Shown here piece after piece: positions 56,576-64,000 of a stretch of DNA of 64,000 nt (the stretch's first letter is position 1; the number at the start of each line of letters is the position of its first letter). The notes under the pieces are model-generated. The model saw only the letters and a program-made list of their open reading frames with translations. It made no database searches and had not been told where the DNA came from. Source of the stretch: Pseudomonas sp. BGr12 (lineage in GTDB: Bacteria > Pseudomonadota > Gammaproteobacteria > Pseudomonadales > Pseudomonadaceae); the NCBI RefSeq assembly GCF_030272895.1, contig NZ_JALRNF010000012.1, positions 1-64,000 on the forward strand. Direction: 5' to 3'. A program made the translations under genes and the position numbers.

Positions 56576-57648
56576 AAGGCTAGATCCTCAGGTGTGAATG
56601 TCATCTTGAATGAACGATAGGGATTGAATTCGCTCGGTTTCAAGCCCTGCATTTCGGTTAAACGACCAATGTTCTTGACCGCGGCAACTGCCGAGCTGTC
56701 GAACGGACCGTCACCACTGGAGCGGGCTACGCTCACCGAGGTAATGGTGCCATCGGGCAGCATGCCGATCTGCAGAACCACCGTCATGTTCTTGCGCGCA
56801 GAAGGTGGACGTGCCCAGCCTTCGGCCGCACGTGCACGGATCAGGTCGTCGAAGTCGCCGGCCACCTGGTCACCCTGCTCGTCAGCCAGGGCCTGCTGCC
56901 GTTCGGTGGTGTCGGACAGAAGCTCGGCCAGGGCCTGGGCTTTCTTGTCTTCCGCCGCCTTGCGGGCTGCATCCTGTGCCTTCTTCTTGGCCGCATCTGC
57001 TGCAGCTTTCTTCTTGGCCTCTTCGGCGGCCTTTTTCTTGGCCTCTTCAGCCACCGCTTTTTTCTTCGCGTCCTCGGCCGCCTTCTTCTTGGCGTCCTCG
57101 GCTGCCTGCTTCTTGGCTTCTTCAGCCGCCAGCTTCTTGGCCTCTTCCTCAGCCTTTTTCTTGGCTTCCTCTTCGGCCTTCTTCTTGGCGATGTCAGCCT
57201 GCTGCTTCTCGGCAGCCTTCTTCGCTTCTTCGGCTTTCTTGGCCTCGGCGGTCTTCTTCGCTTCGTCAGCCTTCTTGGCTTCCTCGGCTTTCTTGGCCTC
57301 GGCTTCGGCACGTGCCTCTTCCGCCTTTTGAGCGGCTTCTTCTTTCTTTTGTTCCGCAGCCTTCACGGCCTGCTGCTCGACCTTCTTCTGCTCCATCTGC
57401 TCGACTTCGGTCTGGCGCGAAGCGGTTTTCTTCGCTTCACCCGCAATCTTCTGATTGGTCTGGGTGGTGGCCTGACTCTTGGACTTCAGCTGGTACAGCG
57501 TCGCCTGGACAATAGGCTTGGACGGCGGCAGTTCCGGGGTGAAGGCAAAGCTGACGAACAGCATGGCAAACACCAGGACGTGCAGCGCAATGGCCCAGAC
57601 ACTGGGCCAGAAATAGCTTTCCGAGGCGGATGGCTCTCGCTGTTGCAT
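56572..57648 (-). CDS. tolA: Tol-Pal system protein TolA
   Basis: A 358-residue inner-membrane protein that reaches across the periplasm to Pal and TolB. Membrane segment near residues 14-34 ([20 protein letters not shown]); a long helical domain II (about 50-250) built of lysine/alanine/glutamate repeats such as [13 protein letters not shown]; and the globular C-terminal domain III (about 262-358, [18 protein letters not shown]). The 1-base overlap with tolR (TGATG) fits coupled translation. Confidence 0.95.
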   Translation of the reverse strand: MQQREPSASESYFWPSVWAIALHVLVFAMLFVSFAFTPELPPSKPIVQATLYQLKSKSQATTQTNQKIAGEAKKTASRQTEVEQMEQKKVEQQAVKAAEQKKEEAAQKAEEARAEAEAKKAEEAKKADEAKKTAEAKKAEEAKKAAEKQQADIAKKKAEEEAKKKAEEEAKKLAAEEAKKQAAEDAKKKAAEDAKKKAVAEEAKKKAAEEAKKKAAADAAKKKAQDAARKAAEDKKAQALAELLSDTTERQQALADEQGDQVAGDFDDLIRARAAEGWARPPSARKNMTVVLQIGMLPDGTITSVSVARSSGDGPFDSSAVAAVKNIGRLTEMQGLKPSEFNPYRSFKMTFTPEDLAL

Positions 57649-58100
57649 CAGGGCGCCTCGGTAATCAGGCCAACGTTACCGACACCTGCCTTCTGCAACC
57701 CGCCCATGGCACCCATGACCGCGCCATAGTCGACGGACTTGTCGCCACGGATGAAGACCTGGGTCTGTTTGCCCTGGTCACGTCCGGCGGCGATGATCTT
57801 GGTCACGGCGTCGGTCATTTGCGGCAAGGTCATGGCCTTGTCCATCTGCTTGTCGGTGTCGACTTCGCTGCCAAGGTTCCAGTAGTAGGTCTTGTCAGCC
57901 TTGATCGAAATGGTCAGGACCTGGACGTTGTTGTCCTGCGGCAAGGCTTCGCTGGAAACCTTGGGCAGGTCGACTTTAACGCCCTGGTTGAGCATCGGTG
58001 CGGTCACCATGAAGATGACCAGCAGTACCAACATCACGTCGATGTAAGGCACCACGTTCATCTCGGCGACCGGCTTGCGTTTGTGGCGAACTCGGGCCAT
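57648..58100 (-). CDS. tolR: Tol-Pal system protein TolR
   Basis: A 150-residue ExbD/TolR-type inner-membrane protein, part of the TolQR proton motor. One membrane segment (about 18-38, IDVMLVLLVIFMVTAPML) with its proton-motor Asp at residue 20 (PYIDVMLVLLVIF), then a periplasmic domain (GDKSVDYGAVMGAMGGLQKAG). It starts 14 bp after tolQ. Confidence 0.94.
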   Translation of the reverse strand: MARVRHKRKPVAEMNVVPYIDVMLVLLVIFMVTAPMLNQGVKVDLPKVSSEALPQDNNVQVLTISIKADKTYYWNLGSEVDTDKQMDKAMTLPQMTDAVTKIIAAGRDQGKQTQVFIRGDKSVDYGAVMGAMGGLQKAGVGNVGLITEAP

Positions 58101-58114
58101 GGGCTTTTACCTGA

Positions 58115-58810
58115 TCACTCTTCGCTGGTGTGCACTTTGCGGTGCAGGATGGCCTGGAACTCGTCGGCGAACGTGTAGTAACGGCCGATCAGCACTTCAC
58201 TGCGGGCAGCGAAGCGGTTGTAGGCGATAACCGCTGGAATGGCCGCGAACAGGCCGATGGCGGTAGCGATCAGTGCTTCGGCGATACCCGGGGCAACGGT
58301 GGCCAGGGTGGCTTGCTGGGCGCTGGCCAGGCCACGGAAGGAGTTCATGATGCCCCATACGGTACCGAACAGACCGATGTACGGGCTGGTGGAACCGACG
58401 GTGGCCAGGAACGGCAGGCTCTGTTCGAGCTTTTCTTCCTCGCGGGAGATGGCGACGCGCATGGCCCGGCCAACACCTTCCATGACCGCGTCCGGGTCGA
58501 CCCCTGGCTGCTGGCGCAGACGGGAGAACTCCTTGAAGCCGGCACGGAAGACCTGCTCGACGCCCGAATCCGGATCCGGGTTGCTGCCCGCCTGACGGTA
58601 CAGCTTGGACAGGTCGATACCCGACCAGAAACGCTCTTCAAAGCTGTCCAGGGCGCGACGACCGGCGCGCAGCATGGTGCTGCGCTGGAAAATCATGATC
58701 CATGACGTTACCGATGCGGCCACCAGAGTCAGCATCACCAGCTGTACCACGATGCTGGCATTGCTGACCAGGCTCCACATGGAGGTATGGTCGACGACGT
58801 TAGCTTCCAC
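58115..58810 (-). CDS. tolQ: Tol-Pal system protein TolQ
   Basis: A 231-residue MotA/TolQ/ExbB-type protein with three membrane segments (about 15-37, 135-158 and 168-190); SPYIGLFGTVWGIMNSFRGLA and PGIAEALIATAIGLFAAIPAVIAYNRF are the channel motifs. With TolR it uses the proton gradient to drive TolA. It follows ybgC by 2 bp, so the whole set is probably one operon. Confidence 0.94.
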   Translation of the reverse strand: MEANVVDHTSMWSLVSNASIVVQLVMLTLVAASVTSWIMIFQRSTMLRAGRRALDSFEERFWSGIDLSKLYRQAGSNPDPDSGVEQVFRAGFKEFSRLRQQPGVDPDAVMEGVGRAMRVAISREEEKLEQSLPFLATVGSTSPYIGLFGTVWGIMNSFRGLASAQQATLATVAPGIAEALIATAIGLFAAIPAVIAYNRFAARSEVLIGRYYTFADEFQAILHRKVHTSEE

Positions 58811-58812
58811 GC

Positions 58813-59268
58813 TTAATCTCCTGCATTTGAATGAGTACCCGGATCGCCCGCCTCGGCAAAGGCCGCGCGCAGCGCTTGGGGGATGGCCCGGGGTTTGAAA
58901 GTATCGGCGCGCACACAGGCCACCAGGAACTGCCCTTCACAGAGCAGCGTTGCATCTTTTTCGCGCCACACCTGCTGCACGAAGCGCAGGCTGGCGCGGT
59001 TCAATTCAAGCACTTGCGCGGTGACCCGCAATTCGTCGTCCAACCGCGCAGGCGCGTGATAGCGCGCTTCGCTGGAGTGGACCACGAACAGCAGGTTTTC
59101 CTGCGCCAGGGCCGACTGGGCAAAGCCCAGTGCGCGTAACCGCTCGGTGCGGGCACGCTCCATGAATTTCAGGTAATTGACGTAATACACCACGCCACCG
59201 GCATCGGTGTCCTCGTAATAGACCCGACAACGGTGTGCGAACGGCTCTAGCCCATTTTGCGCGCGCAT
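58813..59268 (-). CDS. ybgC: YbgC-family acyl-CoA thioesterase
   Basis: A 151-residue hotdog-fold thioesterase that heads the tol operon in many proteobacteria. The catalytic Asp sits in [27 protein letters not shown]. The substrate may be a short acyl-CoA or acyl-ACP; family members bind PlsX/ACP proteins in phospholipid metabolism. First in the operon with tolQRAB-pal-cpoB. Upstream is 125 bp to ruvB. Confidence 0.93.
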   Translation of the reverse strand: MRAQNGLEPFAHRCRVYYEDTDAGGVVYYVNYLKFMERARTERLRALGFAQSALAQENLLFVVHSSEARYHAPARLDDELRVTAQVLELNRASLRFVQQVWREKDATLLCEGQFLVACVRADTFKPRAIPQALRAAFAEAGDPGTHSNAGD

Positions 59269-59393
59269 ACTCTAGTGCTTACTCCTCAGCTTGCCAATCC
59301 GCCCCGGCAACTGTTTTTCATCGATTATGTCGTTTTGCCAGCGTGGTCCTTCCGTGACAGGCGATAGGACCACAAAAATGCCGAATAAATCTG

Positions 59394-60449
59394 TCATTCA
59401 TCGGTCTGTGCGGAAAAACCTTCTCCGCCGGCCGCATCCCCGAGGCGATTGGGGATGTTCAGGCCGAAGTGCAGGTAGGCGTGGCGGGTCACCACCCTGC
59501 CCCGTGGCGTGCGCATGATGTAGCCCTGCTGGATCAGGTAGGGCTCGAGCACGTCCTCGATGGTGTGACGCTCCTCGCTGATGGCCGCCGCCAGGCTGTC
59601 GACGCCCACCGGGCCGCCATCGAACTTCTCGATCATGGCCAGCAGCAGGCGCCGGTCCTGGTGGTCGAAGCCACGCTCGTCGACGTCCAGCAGGTTCAGC
59701 GCCATGTCGGCGATCGACTTGGTGATCTGCCCCTTGCCGCGCACTTCGGCAAAGTCGCGCACCCGACGCAGCAGACGGTTGGCGATACGCGGGGTGCCAC
59801 GGGCGCGCCGGGCGATCTCGAAGGCGCCTTCGTCTTCGATCGGCAGGCCAAGAATGCCGCCGGAACGGCTGACGATGGTGGCCAGGTCGTCGGTGTTGTA
59901 GAACTCCAGGCGCTGGACGATACCGAAACGGTCGCGCAGCGGATTGGTCAGCATGCCGGCGCGGGTGGTCGCCCCCACCAGGGTGAACGGCGGCAGGTCG
60001 AGCTTGATCGAGCGCGCCGCCGGCCCTTCACCGATCATGATGTCGAGCTGGAAGTCTTCCATGGCCGGGTACAGCACTTCCTCGACGACCGGCGACAAGC
60101 GGTGGATTTCGTCGATGAACAGCACATCATGCGGCTCGAGATTGGTCAGCAGCGCCGCAAGATCACCCGGACGTTCGAGGATCGGCCCGGAGGTGCTCTT
60201 GATCGACACGCCCATTTCCTGGGCAATGATGTTGGCCAGGGTGGTCTTGCCCAGCCCCGGCGGCCCGAAGATCAGGGTGTGGTCGAGGGACTCGCTGCGC
60301 CCGCGGGCAGCCTGGATGAACAGCGCCATCTGCTCGCGCACGACGGGCTGGCCGATGTACTCGGCCAGGCGCAGTGGACGGATGGCCCGGTCCTGGACTT
60401 CTTCACGGTCGCGCCCGGTGGCGGCTATCAGTCGATCGGCTTCAATCAC
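59394..60449 (-). CDS. ruvB: Holliday junction branch-migration helicase RuvB
   Basis: A 351-residue AAA+ ring motor for Holliday-junction branch migration. Walker [20 protein letters not shown], Walker [16 protein letters not shown], sensor [18 protein letters not shown] and the C-terminal winged helix ([19 protein letters not shown]). The start is GTG at 60449, immediately next to the ruvA stop, so translation may be coupled. Confidence 0.96.
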   Translation of the reverse strand: MIEADRLIAATGRDREEVQDRAIRPLRLAEYIGQPVVREQMALFIQAARGRSESLDHTLIFGPPGLGKTTLANIIAQEMGVSIKSTSGPILERPGDLAALLTNLEPHDVLFIDEIHRLSPVVEEVLYPAMEDFQLDIMIGEGPAARSIKLDLPPFTLVGATTRAGMLTNPLRDRFGIVQRLEFYNTDDLATIVSRSGGILGLPIEDEGAFEIARRARGTPRIANRLLRRVRDFAEVRGKGQITKSIADMALNLLDVDERGFDHQDRRLLLAMIEKFDGGPVGVDSLAAAISEERHTIEDVLEPYLIQQGYIMRTPRGRVVTRHAYLHFGLNIPNRLGDAAGGEGFSAQTDE

Positions 60450-61058
60450 TTAGATCATTCCCTTCAGGCTGCGACGGATCAGCTCTTCGCTGCTCAGGCC
60501 CTTGACCCCGACTGCAGCCACAGCCTTGCTGGCCTCCTGGGGCTTGTAGCCCAGCGAGACCAGCGCGCTGACCGCATCGGCTTCGGCGCTGGAGACCGTG
60601 GCCAACGGCAACGGCCCATCGGACACCAGGGCGAACATGGCCGGGGAGGTTTCCCAGGCCTTGAAACGGTCCTTGAGTTCGACCAGCAGGCGTTCGGCGG
60701 TTTTTTTACCGACGCCCGGCACCTTGACCAGTGCCGAGGCATCCTGGGCCTGCACGCAACGCACCAGTTCGTCGGCATCCAGGCCCGACATCAGCGCCAG
60801 GGCCAGCTTGGGGCCGACGCCGTTGAGCCGGATCAGCTCGCGGAACAGTTCGCGCTCGCGCTTCTCATGGAAGCCATAGAGCAGATGGGCATCCTCGCGC
60901 ACCACCAGGTGGGTGTGCAAGGTCACCGCCTCTCCGACCTTGGGCAGGCGATACAGGGTGGTCATCGGCACTTCGAGCTCATAGCCCAGGCCGTTGACAT
61001 CGACAATCAGGTGCGGCGGCTGTTTTTCAGCCAGCGTGCCGCGCAAACGTCCAATCAC
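60450..61058 (-). CDS. ruvA: Holliday junction DNA helicase subunit RuvA
   Basis: A 202-residue junction-binding tetramer subunit. N-terminal OB domain ([20 protein letters not shown]), helix-hairpin-helix motifs ([18 protein letters not shown] and [20 protein letters not shown]) and a C-terminal domain that binds RuvB ([19 protein letters not shown]). The GTG start at 61058 follows AAGGA; the ATG 28 codons earlier is not conserved. Confidence 0.95.
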   Translation of the reverse strand: MIGRLRGTLAEKQPPHLIVDVNGLGYELEVPMTTLYRLPKVGEAVTLHTHLVVREDAHLLYGFHEKRERELFRELIRLNGVGPKLALALMSGLDADELVRCVQAQDASALVKVPGVGKKTAERLLVELKDRFKAWETSPAMFALVSDGPLPLATVSSAEADAVSALVSLGYKPQEASKAVAAVGVKGLSSEELIRRSLKGMI

Positions 61059-61166
61059 GTTGCAATCCTTCCTCATGGGCGCCGGCAAGCGACCGGCCAA
61101 CCCTAACAGCAAATGCAATGGCCGATGGCATTGCCCGGTCAAAATTTGTTTCAGCGCATGATGCTA

Positions 61167-61691
61167 TCAGAGACGCAAGCGTCCGCTACGCCGGCGTGCC
61201 GTGCCCAGGCCATGGGGCACCAGGCTTGAGCGGGTGTGGGCATGGCACAGGGCGATGGCCAGGGCGTCGGAAGCGTCGATCTGCGGCTTCTGGGTCAGCT
61301 TGAGCAGGTGCATGACCATCATCTGCACTTGCTCCTTGTTGGCCCCGCCGGTTCCGGCGACTGCCTGCTTGACCTGGGTAGCACTGTACTCGGCGATTTC
61401 CAGCCCCTTCTCCACCGCCGCGACGATAGCCGCCCCGCGGGCCTGGCCGAGCTTGAGCGCCGAGTCGGCGTTGCGCGCCATGAAGACCCGCTCGATGCCC
61501 ATGGTCACCGGCCCGTACTGCGAAATGATTTCACTCACGCCGCGAAAAACGATCTGCAAGCGCTCGGGCAACTCGCCGCTACCGGTTCGAATACAGCCAG
61601 AGGCCACATACTCGCAGCCCCGCGCGCCCTGGCGCACCACGCCGTAGCCGGTGATGCGCGAGCCAGGGTCGATGCCAAGAATCAGAGTCAT
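61167..61691 (-). CDS. ruvC: Crossover junction endodeoxyribonuclease RuvC
   Basis: A 174-residue Holliday-junction resolvase. Acidic residues of the RNase H-like site are visible: Asp8 in [14 protein letters not shown], Glu69 in [20 protein letters not shown], and the C-terminal [18 protein letters not shown] at 61691 is the family start. It precedes ruvA by 108 bp on the same strand. Confidence 0.95.
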   Translation of the reverse strand: MTLILGIDPGSRITGYGVVRQGARGCEYVASGCIRTGSGELPERLQIVFRGVSEIISQYGPVTMGIERVFMARNADSALKLGQARGAAIVAAVEKGLEIAEYSATQVKQAVAGTGGANKEQVQMMVMHLLKLTQKPQIDASDALAIALCHAHTRSSLVPHGLGTARRRSGRLRL

Positions 61692-61729
61692 AACGCCTGT
61701 ACATTCAATGACGCATGATCGCGCCGCAC

Positions 61730-61786
61730 TAAAAACAGAAGCCGGACCGGCCTGCAGGTGCAATGCATCTGCAGGTCGATCCGGCC
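61730..61786 (-). terminator. Terminator upstream of ruvC, downstream of yebC
   Basis: On the minus strand a 17-bp stem with two mismatches (GGCCGGATCGACCTGCAG and its partner CTGCAGGCCGGTCCGGC, with an 11-base loop) is followed by TTCTGTTTTTAG. This is a good intrinsic terminator for yebC. Confidence 0.8.
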
Positions 61787-61793
61787 AGGCACC

Positions 61794-61866
61794 GGTAGGA
61801 GCGGGCTTGTCCCACGATTACTGTCTTGCCAGTGACATCCCATCGCGAGGCAAGCTCGCTCCTACC
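61794..61866. repeat. Diverged REP pair between yebC and ruvC
   Basis: Inverted copies at 61794-61818 (GGTAGGAGCGGGCTTGTCCC...) and 61842-61866 (ATCGCGAGGCAAGCTCGCTCC...) with point differences from the main core. Placed just downstream of yebC, before its terminator hairpin. Confidence 0.85.
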
Positions 61867-61884
61867 CAAGTGGACAGCATTGAC

Positions 61885-62631
61885 CTAACCGAGTTGCTCC
61901 ATGATTTCGTCAGCGATCTCGGCATTGGAGTAGACGTTCTGCACGTCGTCCAGGTCCTCGAGCATGTCGATCAGCTTGAGCACCTTCTGCGCGCCATCCA
62001 GGTCCAGTTCGGCACTGGTGGTCGGCTGCATGACGATTTCCGCGTCCGCCGCCTTGAAGCCCGCTTCTTCCAGCGCATTGCGCACGGCGTAGAAGCTGGA
62101 GAAGGAGGTGAAAACGTCGAACGAACCGTCATCATTACTGACCACGTCGTCGGCGTCGGCTTCCATCGCCGCTTCCATCAGTGCGTCTTCGTCGATGCCG
62201 GCGGCAAAGCTGATCTGCCCCTTGCGCTCGAACAGGTAGGCCACCGATCCATCGGTACCCAGGTTGCCGCCGCACTTGCTGAAGGCATGGCGCACGGCCG
62301 CCGCGGTACGGTTGCGGTTGTCGGTCATGGCCTCGACCATGATCGCCACGCCACCCGGGCCATAGCCTTCGTAGCTGAGCTCTTCGACGTTGTCGGCTTC
62401 GTTGGTGCCAGCACCACGGGCAACGGCGCGATCGATGATGTCGCGGCTCATGTTGGCACCCAGCGCCTTGTCCAGGGCCAGGCGCAGACGCGGGTTGGAG
62501 GCTGGATCGCCACCGCCCTGCTTGGCGGCGACGGTCAGCTCACGAATCCACTTGGTGAAGATCTTGCCCCGCTTGGCATCCTGACGCTCTTTGCGGTGCT
62601 TGATGTTTGCCCATTTGGAATGACCTGCCAT
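61885..62631 (-). CDS. yebC: YebC/PmpR-family transcriptional or translational regulator
   Basis: A 248-residue protein of the conserved YebC family. The signature [20 protein letters not shown] opens it, followed by [18 protein letters not shown] and the acidic regions. Members act as transcription regulators (PmpR in Pseudomonas represses quinolone signalling) and some aid ribosomes at proline-rich stretches; which applies here is not known. It lies 122 bp from aspS, with a hairpin between. Confidence 0.93.
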   Translation of the reverse strand: MAGHSKWANIKHRKERQDAKRGKIFTKWIRELTVAAKQGGGDPASNPRLRLALDKALGANMSRDIIDRAVARGAGTNEADNVEELSYEGYGPGGVAIMVEAMTDNRNRTAAAVRHAFSKCGGNLGTDGSVAYLFERKGQISFAAGIDEDALMEAAMEADADDVVSNDDGSFDVFTSFSSFYAVRNALEEAGFKAADAEIVMQPTTSAELDLDGAQKVLKLIDMLEDLDDVQNVYSNAEIADEIMEQLG

Positions 62632-62721
62632 AACGCACTCCGAATCCTTTGAAACAATGCCACGCCCCTGCCGGGCACCAGGCCGGGCAGAAGCCTTAAA
62701 ATCCGTATCGCTGAACGCAAA

Positions 62722-62743
62722 GGCGCATCCATGTGGATGCGCC
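62722..62743 (-). terminator. Terminator downstream of aspS
   Basis: A perfect 10-bp stem (GGCGCATCCA/TGGATGCGCC) with a 2-base loop lies 10 bp after the aspS stop; on the minus strand it is followed by TTTG. Most likely an intrinsic terminator or attenuating hairpin. Confidence 0.72.
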
Positions 62744-62753
62744 CGGGGTCCGC

Positions 62754-64000
62754 TTACTCAGCCTTGGGCTGTTCGCGCAGGCGGATGTGCAACTCGCGCA
62801 GGGCCTTGGCGTCGACTAGGCCCGGGGCCTGGGTCATGACACAGGCAGCACTCTGGGTTTTCGGGAAGGCAATGACTTCACGAATCGACTGGGCGCCGGT
62901 CATCAGCATGACCAGACGGTCCAGGCCGAAGGCCAGGCCACCGTGCGGCGGTGCACCGAACTTCAGGGCGTCGAGCAGGAAGCCGAACTTCTCTTCCTGT
63001 TCAGCCGCCTCGATACCCAGCAGACGGAATACCGCTTGCTGCATCTCTTTGCGGTGGATACGGATCGAACCGCCACCCAGTTCGGTGCCGTTCAGCACCA
63101 TGTCGTAGGCACGCGACAGTGCGGTGGCCGGGTTGGCCTCCAGCTCTTCGGGGGTGCACTTTGGCGCGGTGAACGGGTGGTGCAGTGCAGTGAAGCTGCC
63201 GTCGTCGTTCTCTTCGAACATCGGGAAGTCGACAACCCACATCGGCGCCCACTCGCAGGTCAGCAGTTCGAAGTCGTGGCCCAGACGGATACGCAGCGCA
63301 CCCAGGGCTTCGCTGACGACCTTGAACTTGTCGGCGCCGAAGAACACGATGTCGCCGTCGACCGCACCAACGCGATCAAGGATGTTGTTGAGGTTGGCCT
63401 CAGGAATGTTCTTGACGATCGGCGACTGCAGGCCTTCGACGCCCTTGGCGCGCTCGTTGACCTTGATGTAGGCCAGGCCCTTGGCACCGTAGATGCCGAC
63501 GAACTTGGTGTACTCGTCGATCTTGCTGCGCGGCATGCTGGCGCCGCCTGGCAGGCGCAGGGCGGTGACACGGCACTTCGGATCGTTGGCAGGACCTGCG
63601 AAGACCTTGAAGTCGACGTCTTTCAGCTGGTCGGCGACATCGACCAGCTCCAGCGGGATACGCAGGTCAGGCTTGTCGGAACCGTAGCGGCGCATGGCTT
63701 CTTCGAAAGTCATGTGCGGGAATTCGCCGAATTCCAGGTCCAGGACTTCCTTGAACAGCTTGCGGATCATGTTTTCGGTCAGGCCCATGATCTCGGATTC
63801 ATTGAGGAAGCTGGTCTCAATGTCGATCTGGGTGAATTCCGGCTGGCGATCGGCGCGCAGGTCTTCGTCGCGGAAGCACTTGGCGATCTGGTAGTAACGG
63901 TCGAAGCCGGCCACCATCAGCAGTTGCTTGAACAGCTGTGGCGATTGCGGCAGGGCGAAGAAGCTGCCGGCGTGGGTACGGCTCGGCACCAGGTAGTCGC
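62754..64000 (-). CDS. aspS: Aspartate-tRNA ligase (3' part, N-terminus outside the window)
   Basis: The C-terminal 415 or so residues of AspRS, which charges tRNA with aspartate; the window ends inside the gene, so the N-terminal anticodon-binding domain is missing. Seen are class II motif 2 ([20 protein letters not shown]), the bacterial GAD insert (from about [14 protein letters not shown]) and motif 3 ([13 protein letters not shown]). The C-terminus reads [15 protein letters not shown]. The upstream end runs off the window at 64000. Confidence 0.94.
   Translation of the reverse strand, partial: DYLVPSRTHAGSFFALPQSPQLFKQLLMVAGFDRYYQIAKCFRDEDLRADRQPEFTQIDIETSFLNESEIMGLTENMIRKLFKEVLDLEFGEFPHMTFEEAMRRYGSDKPDLRIPLELVDVADQLKDVDFKVFAGPANDPKCRVTALRLPGGASMPRSKIDEYTKFVGIYGAKGLAYIKVNERAKGVEGLQSPIVKNIPEANLNNILDRVGAVDGDIVFFGADKFKVVSEALGALRIRLGHDFELLTCEWAPMWVVDFPMFEENDDGSFTALHHPFTAPKCTPEELEANPATALSRAYDMVLNGTELGGGSIRIHRKEMQQAVFRLLGIEAAEQEEKFGFLLDALKFGAPPHGGLAFGLDRLVMLMTGAQSIREVIAFPKTQSAACVMTQAPGLVDAKALRELHIRLREQPKAE

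Noticed and set aside
59291..59518. A small plus-strand gene between ybgC and ruvB
   Set aside because: It overlaps the ruvB C-terminus, has an arginine-rich composition typical of shadows and no ribosome site.

Overview
The window is a high-GC Gammaproteobacterial chromosome segment that I read as a Pseudomonas of the putida/fluorescens group. The signs are: the block ruvC-ruvA-ruvB-ybgC-tolQRAB-pal-cpoB-queE-queC-tRNA-Lys in the order known from that genus; many copies of the Pseudomonas REP element (core GCGGGGCAAGCCCGCTCC and relatives) between genes; and typical Pseudomonas neighbours such as dapA-bamC-MBL hydrolase-purC-tRNA-Ser. Almost all of it is ordinary, tightly packed core genome. 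I see no prophage, insertion sequence, integron, CRISPR array or secretion cluster. The first ~85 bases are low-complexity T/G/C runs that look like a poor contig end.

Layout. 0.1-3.4 kb: lpxO (lipid A hydroxylation), cysK and a DUF748 envelope protein. 3.5-5.5 kb: a MoxR ATPase/VWA pair. 5.6-10.3 kb: a 5-oxoprolinase operon (MFS transporter-pxpA-pxpB-pxpC) with a divergent LysR regulator. 10.3-21 kb: housekeeping and unknown genes, including a class II amidotransferase, oligopeptidase B (ptrB), YajD, a SPOUT methyltransferase, an M61-like protein with a lost zinc motif, YcgN, a nitroreductase, a 2-hydroxyacid dehydrogenase, YcgL and RNase D. 21-25.3 kb: a lipid A phosphoethanolamine transferase with two predicted ColR boxes, small metabolic genes, an unrecognised gene bracketed by degenerate REPs, and a PhyH oxygenase. 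25.5-30.4 kb: a ProY-type permease, a LysR, an AGCS symporter with a hairpin-rich leader, an orphan pilin-like protein and tRNA-Ser(CGA).

30.4-41 kb: purC, MBL hydrolase, bamC and dapA (one operon), then gcvR-bcp, tusA-perM, bepA, nadA and a YdgA-like protein. 41-47 kb: an oxaloacetate decarboxylase homologue, then an AraC regulator divergent from a gamma-glutamyl-polyamine module (GS-like synthetase, PotF-like binding protein, PuuB-like oxidase). 47-52 kb: a small lipoprotein, a DUF1254 protein, a LysM/LytM lipoprotein and a TonB-dependent siderophore receptor with Fur-like sites. 52.2-64 kb: tRNA-Lys(TTT), queC, queE, the whole Tol-Pal system, ruvCAB, yebC and the 3' part of aspS, all on the minus strand.

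Themes. Much of the window serves the Gram-negative envelope: LpxO and EptA on lipid A, BamC and BepA on outer-membrane proteins, Tol-Pal-CpoB on envelope constriction, and the LytM lipoprotein probably on amidase control. The most useful leads are regulatory: opposed ColR boxes before eptA, a multi-hairpin leader before the AGCS symporter, a REP that supplies the last codons of eptA, and several enzyme-family members with altered catalytic motifs.
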